Shown piece by piece: positions 20,163 through 29,620 of a stretch of DNA of 64,000 nucleotides. Under the pieces are notes generated by a model. The model searched no databases. It was not told the origin of the DNA and saw only the letters and a program-made list of their open reading frames with translations. Positions within the stretch are counted from its first letter, which is position 1. Every line of letters begins with the position of its first letter. The position numbers and the translations under genes were made by a program. The stretch comes from CAXMQS01 sp964195995 (GTDB lineage Bacteria > Actinomycetota > Acidimicrobiia > Spongiisociales > JAOTWH01): positions 46,374-110,373 of the forward strand of contig CAXMQS010000095.1 of NCBI GenBank assembly GCA_964195995.1, read 5' to 3'.

Positions 20163-21592
20163 TCGAATTCCAAGCAGCCGACGGACTCACGGAGGCCGAC
20201 GTTCTCGTTGTTCCAGTCTTTGCAGATCGCAGCTGGGGTCCGGGGGCGGAAGAAGCCGTTGCCGCTCTCGGCGACATCACGATCCACCTCGACCGCGCCG
20301 ATTTCAAGGGCAAGCCGGGCCAGCTCATCGACCTGCCGGCTCCGGCTGAAGCACCTTGGTCGTCCGTTCTTCTCGTCGGGCTCGGTGACGAACCAGATAC
20401 CGAGGAGGTGCGTCGGGCAGCGGGGTCCGCCGCCAGAAGAACGGCCAGGGCCAAGTCCGTTGTGACGACACTCCATCAGCTTGCGGATGGTCGCTCATTT
20501 GCAGAGGGCTTCCTCCTCGGCCAGTACCGGTTCGACAAGTACCGCTCCGAGCCCAAGCCGGCCCTGACGGAGGTCGTCAAGCTGGTCGGAGCCTCCGACG
20601 GTGACCTCGAGTCCGCAGCGACCGGCGCCGCAGTGGCAGCTGCCGTGGCGTTAGCTCGCGATCTCGTCAACGAGCCGCCTGTGGAGAAGAGTCCGACGAC
20701 GATGGCGGCGCTGGCGGTGGCCGAGGGAGAAGAAGTCGGGATCCGGGTGGTTGTTCACGACGAGGACGCCATCGCCGAGATGGGCCTCGGAGGACTTGCT
20801 GCCGTCAACGCGGGCGCTCACCAGCCTGGGCGCATGGTCGAGATGTGGTACGAGCCCAAGGGGGCTGGCAGATTCTTGGCGCTGGTCGGAAAGGGGATCG
20901 TCTTCGACTCAGGTGGGCTCTCGCTGAAGCCTCCCAACATGATGGAAGACATGAAGACCGACATGTCTGGAGGTGCCGCAGTCATCGCTGCGATGAAGGC
21001 GATCGCCCAGTTAGGGCTGCCAATCAAGGTGGCGGCGTTCATCCCGATAACGGAGAACCTTCCCGGAGGAAATGCCATGCGACCCGGTGACGTCGTCACG
21101 GCGCGCAATGGCAAGACGATCGAGGTACTGAATACCGATGCCGAGGGCCGACTGGTGCTTGCCGACGGACTCAGCCTTGCGGCCGAAGCGGAGCCAGACC
21201 TGATCGTCGATGTGGCAACGCTGACCGGTGCCTGCAAGGTGGCGCTTGGTGAGGAGATCGCCGGGTATTTCGCCAACGATGACGCTGCGGCGTCGGCGCT
21301 CGCGGCGGCGGGGGACCGCAGCGGCGAGCGGATCTGGCACCTTCCGCTGCCTGCCGATTACCGCAAGAAGATCGATTCGGACATCGCCGACATGAAGAAC
21401 ACCGGGCCGCGCTGGGGGGGCGCCATCACGGCAGCACATCTCCTGGCGGAATTCGTCGGAGAGACATCTTGGGCTCACGTCGACATCGCCGGCCCGGCGA
21501 GGGCGACGGCCGACGACGGCTACGTGACCAAGGGAGGCACCGGTTTCGGCGTACGGCTCCTCGTCGCCATCGCCGAGGACATGGCCACCTAG
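20159..21592 (+). CDS. pepA: Leucyl aminopeptidase (M17)
   Basis: A 477-residue M17 zinc/manganese peptidase that trims N-terminal residues from peptides in the cytoplasm. It carries GKGIVFDSGGLSLKP (metal-binding Lys and Asp), DMSGGAAVIAAM and the signature NTDAEGRLVLADGL, ending with the usual GTGFGVRLL. I choose GTG 20159, which overlaps the adenosyltransferase stop and has GAGGAGG four bases upstream, over an ATG 30 bp earlier. This is the last gene of the rightward run that began with lpdA; an M17 peptidase near dlaT-lipB-lipA is also known in mycobacteria. Confidence 0.95.
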   Translation: MIEFQAADGLTEADVLVVPVFADRSWGPGAEEAVAALGDITIHLDRADFKGKPGQLIDLPAPAEAPWSSVLLVGLGDEPDTEEVRRAAGSAARRTARAKSVVTTLHQLADGRSFAEGFLLGQYRFDKYRSEPKPALTEVVKLVGASDGDLESAATGAAVAAAVALARDLVNEPPVEKSPTTMAALAVAEGEEVGIRVVVHDEDAIAEMGLGGLAAVNAGAHQPGRMVEMWYEPKGAGRFLALVGKGIVFDSGGLSLKPPNMMEDMKTDMSGGAAVIAAMKAIAQLGLPIKVAAFIPITENLPGGNAMRPGDVVTARNGKTIEVLNTDAEGRLVLADGLSLAAEAEPDLIVDVATLTGACKVALGEEIAGYFANDDAAASALAAAGDRSGERIWHLPLPADYRKKIDSDIADMKNTGPRWGGAITAAHLLAEFVGETSWAHVDIAGPARATADDGYVTKGGTGFGVRLLVAIAEDMAT

Positions 21593-21596
21593 TTGC

Positions 21597-22904
21597 CTAG
21601 GTGCGTCGCACCGTTGTCAGCAAGGTGGCGCTAATCCAAGCGGTGAGATAGAGGGGTAGCGCCACCTGAAACTGGGGTAGGGGCCCGGCAACGAAGGTTC
21701 CCATCAACAGGCCGACCAGCAGTGAAGCTCCCAGAGCCATACGACGCCGCTTGACGGCCAGCAGCACATAGGCCAACCCAGCCGCGATTATCGGAACTGC
21801 GGGCCGCCACCACCACACCAGCCGATCTGCTTGCTGGCTCCGAATGAGAATCGCCTTGGTGGCGTCAAGGGATAGAGAGAGCAGCGGGTCTCTCTTGACG
21901 CCGATGTTGTTCGGGAACACCGTGTAATCAGGCAGGTAGAAGCGCGAGTTGCCGGGTAGGGCAGGCGTCATGAGGGAAACGGTGGAGCAGATGCGCTGGC
22001 CGACGGCGGTAAACGGGTTGCGGCCAAAGGCTCCTAGCCCGATGGCGCGCCATCGACTCGCAGAGATCGCCTCGGCTTCGAACTGGCGATCTCTCATGAG
22101 GAATGTCGGGTCGCTGCAGTCGTATAGCTCTTGCCAGAGATCGATCGGTGCCACCGCTGCCAGTTCGGCGAGGTCGTCCCGTGGGAAGTCCTCCTCGTGA
22201 TGGGTCAGGGCCGAGGCAACCGCGGGTGCGATGACGGAGACCTCGGCGCGTCCCCTGTCCATGCCCAAAGGCAACACGAGCCAACCGACGAGTCCCACGG
22301 CGACGGCGACAACCATCGCTCTCCCCGCAGCCGCGGCGGGCGGGGAGTACTCGCTCAGCAGGAGCACTGTCGCCACGACTGCAGCCGTTATGAGCCCAAC
22401 GAGGCCAAGCGCCGCAACTACGCCGATGGCGACGCCAGTTCGCAGTGCCTTCTTGCCGTTCCACTCGGGGTCTGCCAGCTCTGTGAGAAGCCACACCGCG
22501 GCCAGCGCCAACACCGTCTGCGGCCACAGTCCCAGCATGCCGACGACGACGGCGGGTAGCAGGGCGACGGCGCCCACTGCCGCTCCGGCTACCCACTGGT
22601 TGGCGCCAAGGGAATTGAGCCTCATCGACCACACACCGGCGATTGCCGCCCAAGCCGCCCCCTGCAACAGCGTCGCCAGGGCTGCGGAACGACCGCCGAG
22701 GGAGATCACCCACAGGATCGCGGTGTACAGCGCCGGGTCGTCGGTCGTGAGCTCGAAGCTGTGGAGGCGGCTGAGCCGGGCGATGGCGTCGGCGTCGATG
22801 AACCCTGGTCGCCAGGCGCTCCACCAGAACAGGAAGACGGCGAAGACGAATAGGCCGGGGATCAATCGTTTGCGCACGGGAGGTGAGGTTACCGACGCTG
22901 CCAC
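21597..22904 (-). CDS. Large integral membrane protein, GT-C glycosyltransferase-like
   Basis: A 435-residue protein with about ten membrane helices. An acidic phrase, RPGFIDADAIARLSRL, follows the first helix, as in GT-C enzymes, where an Asp in the first external loop is catalytic. A long soluble loop with two cysteines (ELYDCSDPTFLM and GQRICSTV) sits before the last helices. It may transfer a sugar from a lipid carrier, but no donor or acceptor can be read. It is read leftward and ends 4 bp after the pepA stop. A 12-bp palindrome lies 19 bp upstream of its start. Confidence 0.65.
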   Translation of the reverse strand: MAASVTSPPVRKRLIPGLFVFAVFLFWWSAWRPGFIDADAIARLSRLHSFELTTDDPALYTAILWVISLGGRSAALATLLQGAAWAAIAGVWSMRLNSLGANQWVAGAAVGAVALLPAVVVGMLGLWPQTVLALAAVWLLTELADPEWNGKKALRTGVAIGVVAALGLVGLITAAVVATVLLLSEYSPPAAAAGRAMVVAVAVGLVGWLVLPLGMDRGRAEVSVIAPAVASALTHHEEDFPRDDLAELAAVAPIDLWQELYDCSDPTFLMRDRQFEAEAISASRWRAIGLGAFGRNPFTAVGQRICSTVSLMTPALPGNSRFYLPDYTVFPNNIGVKRDPLLSLSLDATKAILIRSQQADRLVWWWRPAVPIIAAGLAYVLLAVKRRRMALGASLLVGLLMGTFVAGPLPQFQVALPLYLTAWISATLLTTVRRT

Positions 22905-22922
22905 GGGGCCCTAGAGGCAGGG

Positions 22923-22934
22923 GTGACTAGTCAC
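22923..22934. promoter_or_regulatory. Perfect 12-bp palindrome GTGACTAGTCAC, copy 2
   Basis: It sits in the 118-bp gap between the divergent membrane-protein gene (19 bp from its start) and the CAP-protein gene (89 bp from its start). Near-identical copies occur at 6207 and 52239, also in promoter gaps. This is the only perfect copy. Binding by a dimeric regulator is inferred. Confidence 0.45.
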
Positions 22935-23022
22935 AAGCCCCCGAATACCCCGCTGGGTAGTCAAGAATAATGCACAAAGTGTCGATACTTAGGGTGTTGC
23001 TATAGCCACGGAAAGCATCCAC

Positions 23023-24102
23023 ATGACTACCCTTCGCAAGACGCTCAGCCTCTTCGCAGCAGTAGCCGTCATGACCACGATGGCGGCACCGGTGGCCGCC
23101 TCCTCGCCCGATCTCGAAGACGGCATGAGGGTTCTCATCAACGCAGAGCGGGCAGCCAACGGCCTCGACCCGTTGTCGGGGTACTACGACCTCGTGGACG
23201 ATGCCAGGAGCCACTCCATCACGATGAAGGACGAGGCTTTCCTGCATCACAATCCCGATCTCGGGAGTGTTACCACCGGGTGGTACGCCCTCGGCGAGAA
23301 CGTCGGCGTGGGCCCGGACATCTACTCTCTGCACGACGCATTCATGGCCTCGCCGGGTCATGCTGCCAATGTGCTCGGCGACTACAACTACATCGGCATC
23401 GGCGTCGAGGAAGACGGATCAAGGATCTGGGTGACCGTCGTATTCATGCGGGGGCCTGCTGGCCTCGGCGAGGATCCGATCGTTCTGCCTGCCGGCGCCA
23501 CCGACGTCGGGCTCGTCAACGCAGTTACCGGCGTGTGGTACCTGCGTGACAACGATGGTTCGATCGACGAGTTCTACTTCGGCGATCCCGGTGACTCCCC
23601 GATGCTGGGTGACTGGGACTGCGACGGCATCGCCACGCCCGGCCTCTATCGGCAGTCCGACGGTTACGTGTACCTGCGCAATTCCAACACACAAGGTGTG
23701 GCCGACATCCGGTTCTATTTCGGAAATCCAGCAGACGTGCCGCTTGCCGGTGACTTCAACGGCGACGGCTGCGACTCCGTGTCCGTCTATCGACCTTCCG
23801 AGAGCAGAGTGTTCATCATCAACCGCCTTGGTGCCGACGAGGCCGGCCTAGGCGCAGCCGATCACGACTTCGCCATGGGTGGACCCGGCGAGACGCTCGT
23901 CGCCGGCGACTTCGATGGCGACGGTGTTGACACGGTCACCGTGGCGACGAGCGGCGGTGTCGCTGGCGATTGGGATGCCGACGGCTCGGCCACCCTCGGA
24001 TCCTTCCACAACGGCATGTTCACTCTCGATATGCCAGGGCCTGACATCGATTTCTACTTCGGATCTCCCGGTTGGCTGTCGGTCAGCGGCTTCACCGGGT
24101 AG
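23023..24102 (+). CDS. Secreted CAP/SCP-domain protein with propeller-like DxDxDG repeats
   Basis: A 359-residue exported protein. A signal peptide (about 1-27, ending MAAPVAAS) is followed by a CAP domain (about 30-150) with LINAERAANGLDPL, ARSHSITM, a histidine in LHHNP, GENVGVG and SPGHAANVL. Then come about four repeats like FYFGDPGDSPMLGDWDCDG, with YVYLRNSNTQG and DFNGDGCDS, the same type as in the hydrolase at 4504-6135. The last repeats are degenerate. CAP domains can bind lipids or act on cell-wall or protein targets, so the activity is open. It stands alone and is followed by a hairpin terminator. Confidence 0.88.
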   Translation: MTTLRKTLSLFAAVAVMTTMAAPVAASSPDLEDGMRVLINAERAANGLDPLSGYYDLVDDARSHSITMKDEAFLHHNPDLGSVTTGWYALGENVGVGPDIYSLHDAFMASPGHAANVLGDYNYIGIGVEEDGSRIWVTVVFMRGPAGLGEDPIVLPAGATDVGLVNAVTGVWYLRDNDGSIDEFYFGDPGDSPMLGDWDCDGIATPGLYRQSDGYVYLRNSNTQGVADIRFYFGNPADVPLAGDFNGDGCDSVSVYRPSESRVFIINRLGADEAGLGAADHDFAMGGPGETLVAGDFDGDGVDTVTVATSGGVAGDWDADGSATLGSFHNGMFTLDMPGPDIDFYFGSPGWLSVSGFTG

Positions 24103-24112
24103 GGCTAGGCAA

Positions 24113-24164
24113 CAGCCCAAGGGCTGACTGACCGTGACAACCCTCTGCTAGCGCGGAGGGTTGT
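24113..24164. terminator. Two hairpins between convergent genes
   Basis: A small hairpin (cagccc/gggctg, 24113-24126) is followed by a perfect 9-bp stem, acaaccctc (24137-24145) with gagggttgt (24156-24164). It lies between the CAP-protein and sirtuin stops and could end transcription from both sides. The run of T is poor. Confidence 0.6.
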
Positions 24165-24169
24165 TCGCG

Positions 24170-24907
24170 TCACATCCTCTCGACAATGGCAGGGAGCACC
24201 TGTGTGACGTCGCCGGAGATCAGGACGTCGGCGATGTCATCGTGGGCGGTCTCTCCCTGGTTGACGACTATGTAAGGCACCCCGCGGCGCACGGCCTGCA
24301 GCGGGATGTCCGCTGCCGGATAGACGCCAAGCGTCGATCCCGCAGAGATGACGGCGTCGCACTCGTTGGCCGCGGCGAAGGCCTGTTCCATTGCTGCCAT
24401 CGGCATCTGCTCCCCGAACGAGATCACCGCTGGCTTGATGATCGAACCGCAATGCTCGCAGTGGGGGTCGGCGTCGCCGGCGGCAACCCGATCGAGGATC
24501 TCGGTTGTTGGCCAGGTCTCGGTGCAGCCGAGACAGCGGCAGTAGAGCGCGCTGCCGTGGACCTCGACGACCAGCTCGTCCGGTAGCCCGGCTCGCTGGT
24601 GGAGGCCGTCGACGTTCTGCGTGGCACACGCCGTCAGCCGGCCTTTCGACCACATCTCGGCAATGGCAAGGTGAGCTGCGTTGGGCAGCGCGGTAAGTGC
24701 GCTCTTGTTGCGCATGTCCCAAGATCTCTTGCGAGTGCCGGGGTTGTCAATGAACTTCTGGAGCGTGAACTCGGACGGGTCGACTCGATTCCACACACCA
24801 TCTGGACCCCTGAAGTCGGGGATGCCGGAAGCGGTCGACATGCCGGCACCCGTGAATACGAGGACCTTGGGGACGCTGCTGAGGAGCTCTACCGCCCGAT
24901 CGATCAC
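24170..24907 (-). CDS. Sir2-family NAD-dependent protein deacylase
   Basis: A 245-residue sirtuin. The NAD-binding phrase GAGMSTASGIPDFRGPDG, the catalytic region TQNVDGLHQRAG and VHGS (catalytic His), four zinc cysteines (CRCLGC, then CEHCGS) and ISAGSTLGVYPAA are all present. It removes acyl groups from lysines of metabolic enzymes; acyl-CoA and acetyl-CoA enzymes nearby are plausible but unproven targets. It is downstream of a 140-aa gene on the same strand (9 bp gap) and probably shares its promoter. Confidence 0.95.
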   Translation of the reverse strand: MIDRAVELLSSVPKVLVFTGAGMSTASGIPDFRGPDGVWNRVDPSEFTLQKFIDNPGTRKRSWDMRNKSALTALPNAAHLAIAEMWSKGRLTACATQNVDGLHQRAGLPDELVVEVHGSALYCRCLGCTETWPTTEILDRVAAGDADPHCEHCGSIIKPAVISFGEQMPMAAMEQAFAAANECDAVISAGSTLGVYPAADIPLQAVRRGVPYIVVNQGETAHDDIADVLISGDVTQVLPAIVERM

Positions 24908-24916
24908 GACCTCAAG

Positions 24917-25339
24917 CTAGTCACCGAGTTCGGAGCGCAGTGCCGAAGGCAGTCGGCGTCTGTTGGCTTCAGAGATCGGAGGCACCGTCGGGCGCACCAG
25001 CAACGCTCCATCGTCTGAGGTCACGAGGCCTTCTCTTGCCAGGACGTCGAGGTGCACCGGCCTCTTGAGCTCGTTGCCTCGAACCGCTGCCACCGTGAGC
25101 CGCAGCAGGTCGGCGACCGCTCCCGGTCCGATGAGCGCAGTCCAGTAGCGACGGACATAGGGATGTGCCGGCAGGAACCCGGCGAACGCCTGGTCGTCAA
25201 GCCACGGCCGGGGGGCTACCAGCGGGCGCTCCACCACGGTGGGGCGAGGAGCTCCCGGTACGCCCGAGGGTGGCGCGGACCCCGTCGGGAAGGGAGGACG
25301 AACATCACGACGGGCGGGCGCACCTTTGGAGCTTCTCAC
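24917..25339 (-). CDS. Hypothetical protein (140 aa) upstream of sirtuin
   Basis: A 140-residue protein I do not recognise. The first ~45 residues are rich in Pro, Arg and Ala; the rest looks folded, with FAGFLPAHPYVRRYWTALIG and VHLDVLAREGLV, the last resembling a small DNA-binding or regulatory helix pair. A promoter-like pair ends right at its GTG, so the mRNA may be leaderless. It is cotranscribed with the sirtuin gene. Confidence 0.65.
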   Translation of the reverse strand: MRSSKGAPARRDVRPPFPTGSAPPSGVPGAPRPTVVERPLVAPRPWLDDQAFAGFLPAHPYVRRYWTALIGPGAVADLLRLTVAAVRGNELKRPVHLDVLAREGLVTSDDGALLVRPTVPPISEANRRRLPSALRSELGD

Positions 25340-25345
25340 CCTCGT

Positions 25346-25375
25346 TTCATATCAACTAACAGTAGGTAACGTCAA
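25346..25375 (-). promoter_or_regulatory. Promoter for the 140-aa/sirtuin operon
   Basis: On the minus strand TTGACG (25370-25375) and TATGAA (25346-25351) are separated by 18 bp in an unusually AT-rich stretch. Transcription would start about seven bases on, near 25339, which is the GTG start codon, so a leaderless transcript is predicted. Confidence 0.5.
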
Positions 25376-25421
25376 TAGGCACGAGACAGGGTCGCGAAAA
25401 GAAACCAAGGGCTGCTGGCGC

Positions 25422-27905
25422 CTAAGGGGATCCGACGAACAGGGTGACGGTGGCCCCAGCGCCGACAGGCGCCCCCGGGCCGGGCGCCGTTCCGACTACC
25501 TGGCCGTACAAGGTTGGGTCAGTCACAACGCGATTCGACGTTGCCACCGATATCGAGAAGCCGGCGTCGGACTCGAATAGTGCGATGCTCGCCAAGGCTT
25601 GGTCGACGGTGAGGCCGATCAACGGTGGCAGTGGCCGCGTCGCCGGAGCACCTGACGACACCTCGACGGTCACCGTGCCCCCCTGGGTGAGCCGCGAGCC
25701 GGAGGGTGGAATCAGGCCGAGCACGGTTCCCTCAGGTTCATCCGACGGCACCTCGCTCACGACCGCTTGCAATCCTGCCTGATGGATCGCCTTTGTGATG
25801 TCCTTCTCGGAGTCGCCGGGCGTGAACTCGGGGACTTCCGACGTCGGCGTCTTGAAGTACGGCTCCATGCCCTCGGGTTCTGGGGGGAACTCTTCGACAG
25901 GGAGGTCGGCGGTGACAATGGTCATGAAGTCGTTCCACACGGGAGCGGGGACTGATCCGCCGAACACCCGGCTGTAGGACTGGCCATTGATGAAGACGTT
26001 GCGCAGGGGGATTTGCTGGTCGGGATACCCGACCCAGACCGCAGTGGTGTACTGGGGGATGAAGCCCATGAACCAGGCATCGGTGTAGTTCTGGTGGGTT
26101 CCAGTCTTGCCACCCTGGGGGCGGCCGATCTTGGCGTTGGTGCCCGTCCCTCGTGCCACCGCCTCCTTCAGTGCTCTAACCACAGACGCGGCGAGGGCGG
26201 GCTCCACCACTTGCTCTCGCTTGACCTCATGTTCATAGAGAATCTCGCCTTCGCTGTTGACGATCTCGGAGATCAGGTACGGCTCGACTCGCTCCCCGTA
26301 GTTGGCGATGGTGGAGTAGGCCTGCGCCATCTCCAGCGGGGACACAGCCCCGGCGCCGAGGATCAGCGACGGAACCACCGCTAGCTCTGACTGGATGCCG
26401 ATGCGGTGCGCGATCTCGACGATGTTCTCGGCCCCAGTGGCGACGGCCACCTGGCAGAAGACGGCGTTGACCGAGTTGACGGTCGCTTCGAACAGCGATC
26501 GCAGCCCGCTGCCACCGCCCCCGGCGTTAGAGCACCGCCACGGCTTGGGCGCGCCTTCGTAGTCGAGGATCTGTGGGCTGGTGGAGTCCCAATAGGTGCC
26601 CATCGTTATCGGAGATCCGAAACGCTCGCCATACTCCAAAGCCGCCAGCAGGCCGATCGGCTTGAAGGCCGAGCCGGGGTTGCGTTGGCCGCGCCCGGCG
26701 ATGTCGTAGGGGCGCTCGCCTGCCGCCAGGTCGTTCCCGAACGGAACGCCGCTGGCCATCACCTTCACGGCTCCTGTCCTGTTATCGACCATGGCGATGG
26801 CGCCGGTGGGTGCGCTCCCGTCAACGGTGTGCGGGAACCAGTCGGCGAGTACTCCGTTGGCTGATTCCTGGAGTCCCAGGTCCACAGTGACGGTGATGGT
26901 CAAGCCGCCCTTGGTGCCGCCACTCAGCTCGCAGGCGGTGTCCGCCGCGGGGCAGCCGAAGATCGCTCGTTTGCGTTCCTCGAAGGTCGTGCCGAGAACA
27001 TCGAATCGCGGATCGTTGAGGAGCTCATCTCGTGCCGCGATCATCACCTGCGGAGCGATCTCCTGGGAGGGCTGGGGCTCTGCGATCACCAGCGGCTCTT
27101 CGATGGCCGCCGTCGCTTCGGCGTGGCTGATGAATCCTTCATCTTCCATGTTGGCGATGACTGCGTTGCGGGCTCTGAGCACGCCTTCGGGGAACCGCCG
27201 CGGGTTGTACAGCGTCGGGTTCCTGATGGAGGTGACCATGCTGGCGGCTTCGGCGACCGTGAGTTCGCCGAGGTCTTTGGCGAAGTACTCCTGCGCTGCC
27301 GCTTTGACTCCGTAGGCGTTGGAGCCGAAGAACACCGAGTTCACGTAGAACTCGAGGATCTCGTCCTTGGTGTAGCGACGCTCCAGCTCGGCTGCGACGA
27401 CCGCCTCAGCGATCTTCCGTTCCAGCGTGAGGTCCGTGCTCCCGAAGTTCTGCTTGACGACCTGCTGTGTTATGGACGACCCGCCGACGACACTGTCGTT
27501 GCGGAAGTTGAGCGCCGCCGCTCTGGCGATGCCCTTGAAGTCGACCCCTTCGTGTTCGTAGAAGCCGGAGTCCTCTGCGGCCAGAACTGCGTTGATGACG
27601 GTGTCGGGAATGTCCTCGAGGGCTATGGGCTGGCTGTTGCGTTCGGTGAGGAATCCGAGGCGAACCCCGTCCCCGGTGAAGACCTCTGACAGCTGGCTCA
27701 CCCGCGGCAGGTCAAGCGCCAGATCGTCGACCTCGGGGATGTAGCGGTTGCCGACGTCCTCGATGGTGCCAACCGCTGCGTTGATGCCGATGAAGGCGAA
27801 GAGGCCGACCCAGGCAGCGGCCAGCACGCCAACTGCGCCAATGACTGTGATGGCGAGAAGGCGTCGCCCGCGACGATCGTGGCGTTCTGCCTGGTGGAGG
27901 TCCAT
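25422..27905 (-). CDS. Class A penicillin-binding protein with C-terminal PASTA domains
   Basis: A bifunctional peptidoglycan synthase of 827 residues: a basic cytoplasmic tail, one membrane helix, a GT51 glycosyltransferase domain (catalytic Glu in AAEDSGFYEHEGVD, then GGSSITQQVVKQNF), a transpeptidase domain (catalytic Ser in NPGSAFKPIG, later KTGTHQNYTDAWF) and two PASTA domains at the end. PASTA domains bind uncrosslinked wall or beta-lactams. Start ATG 27905 (MDLHQAERHDRRGRR) precedes the basic tail; ATG 27956 is an alternative adding 17 residues. It is read leftward, divergent from the second mutase gene. Confidence 0.94.
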   Translation of the reverse strand: MDLHQAERHDRRGRRLLAITVIGAVGVLAAAWVGLFAFIGINAAVGTIEDVGNRYIPEVDDLALDLPRVSQLSEVFTGDGVRLGFLTERNSQPIALEDIPDTVINAVLAAEDSGFYEHEGVDFKGIARAAALNFRNDSVVGGSSITQQVVKQNFGSTDLTLERKIAEAVVAAELERRYTKDEILEFYVNSVFFGSNAYGVKAAAQEYFAKDLGELTVAEAASMVTSIRNPTLYNPRRFPEGVLRARNAVIANMEDEGFISHAEATAAIEEPLVIAEPQPSQEIAPQVMIAARDELLNDPRFDVLGTTFEERKRAIFGCPAADTACELSGGTKGGLTITVTVDLGLQESANGVLADWFPHTVDGSAPTGAIAMVDNRTGAVKVMASGVPFGNDLAAGERPYDIAGRGQRNPGSAFKPIGLLAALEYGERFGSPITMGTYWDSTSPQILDYEGAPKPWRCSNAGGGGSGLRSLFEATVNSVNAVFCQVAVATGAENIVEIAHRIGIQSELAVVPSLILGAGAVSPLEMAQAYSTIANYGERVEPYLISEIVNSEGEILYEHEVKREQVVEPALAASVVRALKEAVARGTGTNAKIGRPQGGKTGTHQNYTDAWFMGFIPQYTTAVWVGYPDQQIPLRNVFINGQSYSRVFGGSVPAPVWNDFMTIVTADLPVEEFPPEPEGMEPYFKTPTSEVPEFTPGDSEKDITKAIHQAGLQAVVSEVPSDEPEGTVLGLIPPSGSRLTQGGTVTVEVSSGAPATRPLPPLIGLTVDQALASIALFESDAGFSISVATSNRVVTDPTLYGQVVGTAPGPGAPVGAGATVTLFVGSP

Positions 27906-27962
27906 GTGACGAAAAGCGTCCGAAAACAGGGTGGAGTTCCCCGTTAATGTCAGCATACCGCC

Positions 27963-29525
27963 ATGCCCGAATCTCGCAGCACAACAAGTGGAGTGGAGCC
28001 TGTTCACGGGCCCGACGCGGCCTGGGATGCCTCGGCCCAACTAGGCGAGCCGGGCAGTTTCCCATTCACCAGAGGTCCCTATGCGTCCATGTATCGGGGC
28101 CGCTTGTGGACGATGCGCCAGTACGCAGGTTTCGGCAGCGCCGCCGAGACCAACGCCAGGTTCCGGTCGCTGTTGGCTGCCGGACAAACGGGTCTCTCGG
28201 TCGCCTTCGACTTGCCGACGCAGATGGGAATCGACTCAGACGACCCAAGAGCGGCCGGCGAGGTCGGCAAGGTCGGGGTCGCCATCGACTCCCTTGACGA
28301 CATGCGCCGCCTCTTCGATGGACTCCCGCTCGAAGGCATCTCAACGTCGATGACCATCAACTCGACCGCCGCCGTGCTGCTCCTGCTCTATCAGCTCGTC
28401 GCTGAGGAGCAGGGAGTTGCGCCGGATCGCATCCGGGGAACGGTCCAGAACGACATCCTCAAGGAGTACGCCGCCCGCGGTACCTACATCTATCCGCCGG
28501 GGCCGTCGATGCGTCTGGTGACGGACCTCTTCGCCTACTGCCAGGATCACCTGCCGGCGTGGAACACGATCTCGATATCTGGGTATCACATACGTGAAGC
28601 AGGTTCGACTGCGGCGCAAGAACTGGCCTTCACCATCGCCAATGGTCTTGCCTATGTCGAGGCCGCCGCCCAAGCGGGCCTCGATGTCGAGGACTTTGCT
28701 CCTCGCTTGTCCTTCTTCTGGAATGTCCACAACGGGTTCCTCCCCGAGATCGCCAAGTTCCGGGCTGCCCGCCGCCTGTGGGCTCGGCTGATGCGGGATC
28801 GCATCGGTGCCACTTCGCCCGATGCCCTGCGGATGCGCTTTCATACGCAGACCGCGGGCAGCTCTCTCACCGCCCAGCAGCCAGAGAACAACATCGTCCG
28901 CACCGCTCTTCAAGCCCTCGCCGCGGTGCTCGGGGGCACGCAGTCCCTCCACACGAACTCGTTCGACGAGGCCCTCGGGTTGCCAACCGACGAGTCGGTC
29001 AAGATCGCCCTTCGCACCCAACAAGTCATCGCGGAGGAATCCGGCGTCGCCGACACCATCGATCCGCTCGCCGGGTCCTATGCCATCGAGGCGCTTACCG
29101 ACGGGCTCGAGGACGAAGCCATGCGTCTCATCGAAGAGGTCGATGCCCTTGGTGGCGCCGTCGCCGCGCTCGAGGCCGGTTTCGTTCAAGCCCAGATCGC
29201 GGACGCCGCCTACACAGAAGCCAAGCGCATCGAGAGCGTGGAATCTGTGGTAGTCGGCGTCAACAGATACCAGATCGACGAGGACCTCACCGTTCCGGTC
29301 ACGGCGATCGGACCCGAGTTGGAGCAGGGGCAGGTAGAGCGCCTTCGCTCGTGGAAGGCAGGCCGCGATTCCGCCGCGCTGGACAGGGCCCTCGAGGCTG
29401 TCACGGCTGCCGCCCGCGGCACCGACAACTTGCTGGTCCCCATGAGGGTGGCGCTCGCCGCCGGCGCCACGGTTGGCGAAGTGTCGGCAACCCTGGAAGC
29501 CGTCTTCGGCCGCCATACGCCGTAA
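27963..29525 (+). CDS. Methylmalonyl-CoA mutase-type large subunit, copy 2
   Basis: A 520-residue mutase barrel without a cobalamin-binding domain. Key segments are LWTMRQYAGFGSAAETN, GLSVAFDLPTQMGIDSDDP, NDILKEYAARGTYIYPP, ISISGYHIREAGSTAAQE and GGTQSLHTNSFDE. The loop TRGPYASMYRG carries the tyrosine typical of true methylmalonyl-CoA mutases, unlike copy 1. The adjacent carboxylase genes make methylmalonyl-CoA, which supports the methylmalonyl-CoA reading. It needs a small cobalamin subunit encoded elsewhere. It is divergent from the PBP gene (57 bp) and convergent with the carboxylase alpha gene. Confidence 0.9.
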   Translation: MPESRSTTSGVEPVHGPDAAWDASAQLGEPGSFPFTRGPYASMYRGRLWTMRQYAGFGSAAETNARFRSLLAAGQTGLSVAFDLPTQMGIDSDDPRAAGEVGKVGVAIDSLDDMRRLFDGLPLEGISTSMTINSTAAVLLLLYQLVAEEQGVAPDRIRGTVQNDILKEYAARGTYIYPPGPSMRLVTDLFAYCQDHLPAWNTISISGYHIREAGSTAAQELAFTIANGLAYVEAAAQAGLDVEDFAPRLSFFWNVHNGFLPEIAKFRAARRLWARLMRDRIGATSPDALRMRFHTQTAGSSLTAQQPENNIVRTALQALAAVLGGTQSLHTNSFDEALGLPTDESVKIALRTQQVIAEESGVADTIDPLAGSYAIEALTDGLEDEAMRLIEEVDALGGAVAALEAGFVQAQIADAAYTEAKRIESVESVVVGVNRYQIDEDLTVPVTAIGPELEQGQVERLRSWKAGRDSAALDRALEAVTAAARGTDNLLVPMRVALAAGATVGEVSATLEAVFGRHTP

Positions 29526-29542
29526 CCGGCACTGCGTGCCGG
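29526..29542. terminator. Hairpin immediately after mutase stop
   Basis: A perfect 7-bp stem, ccggcac (29526-29532) and gtgccgg (29536-29542), with a 3-base loop, directly follows the mutase stop codon. A weak T tract follows (cgcttt). It probably contributes to termination. Confidence 0.5.
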
Positions 29543-29620
29543 CGCTTTGAGTTGTGAGCTATGAGCAAGAGCGGGCGGCCAGCAGGCATGGTCTTCCGGC
29601 CCCGAAGGCAAAGCCCACAT

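Noticed and set aside
22905..23022. Riboswitch upstream of the CAP-domain gene
   Set aside because: Secreted wall proteins of actinobacteria sometimes follow cyclic-di-AMP riboswitches, but the gap is too short and lacks a recognisable core.
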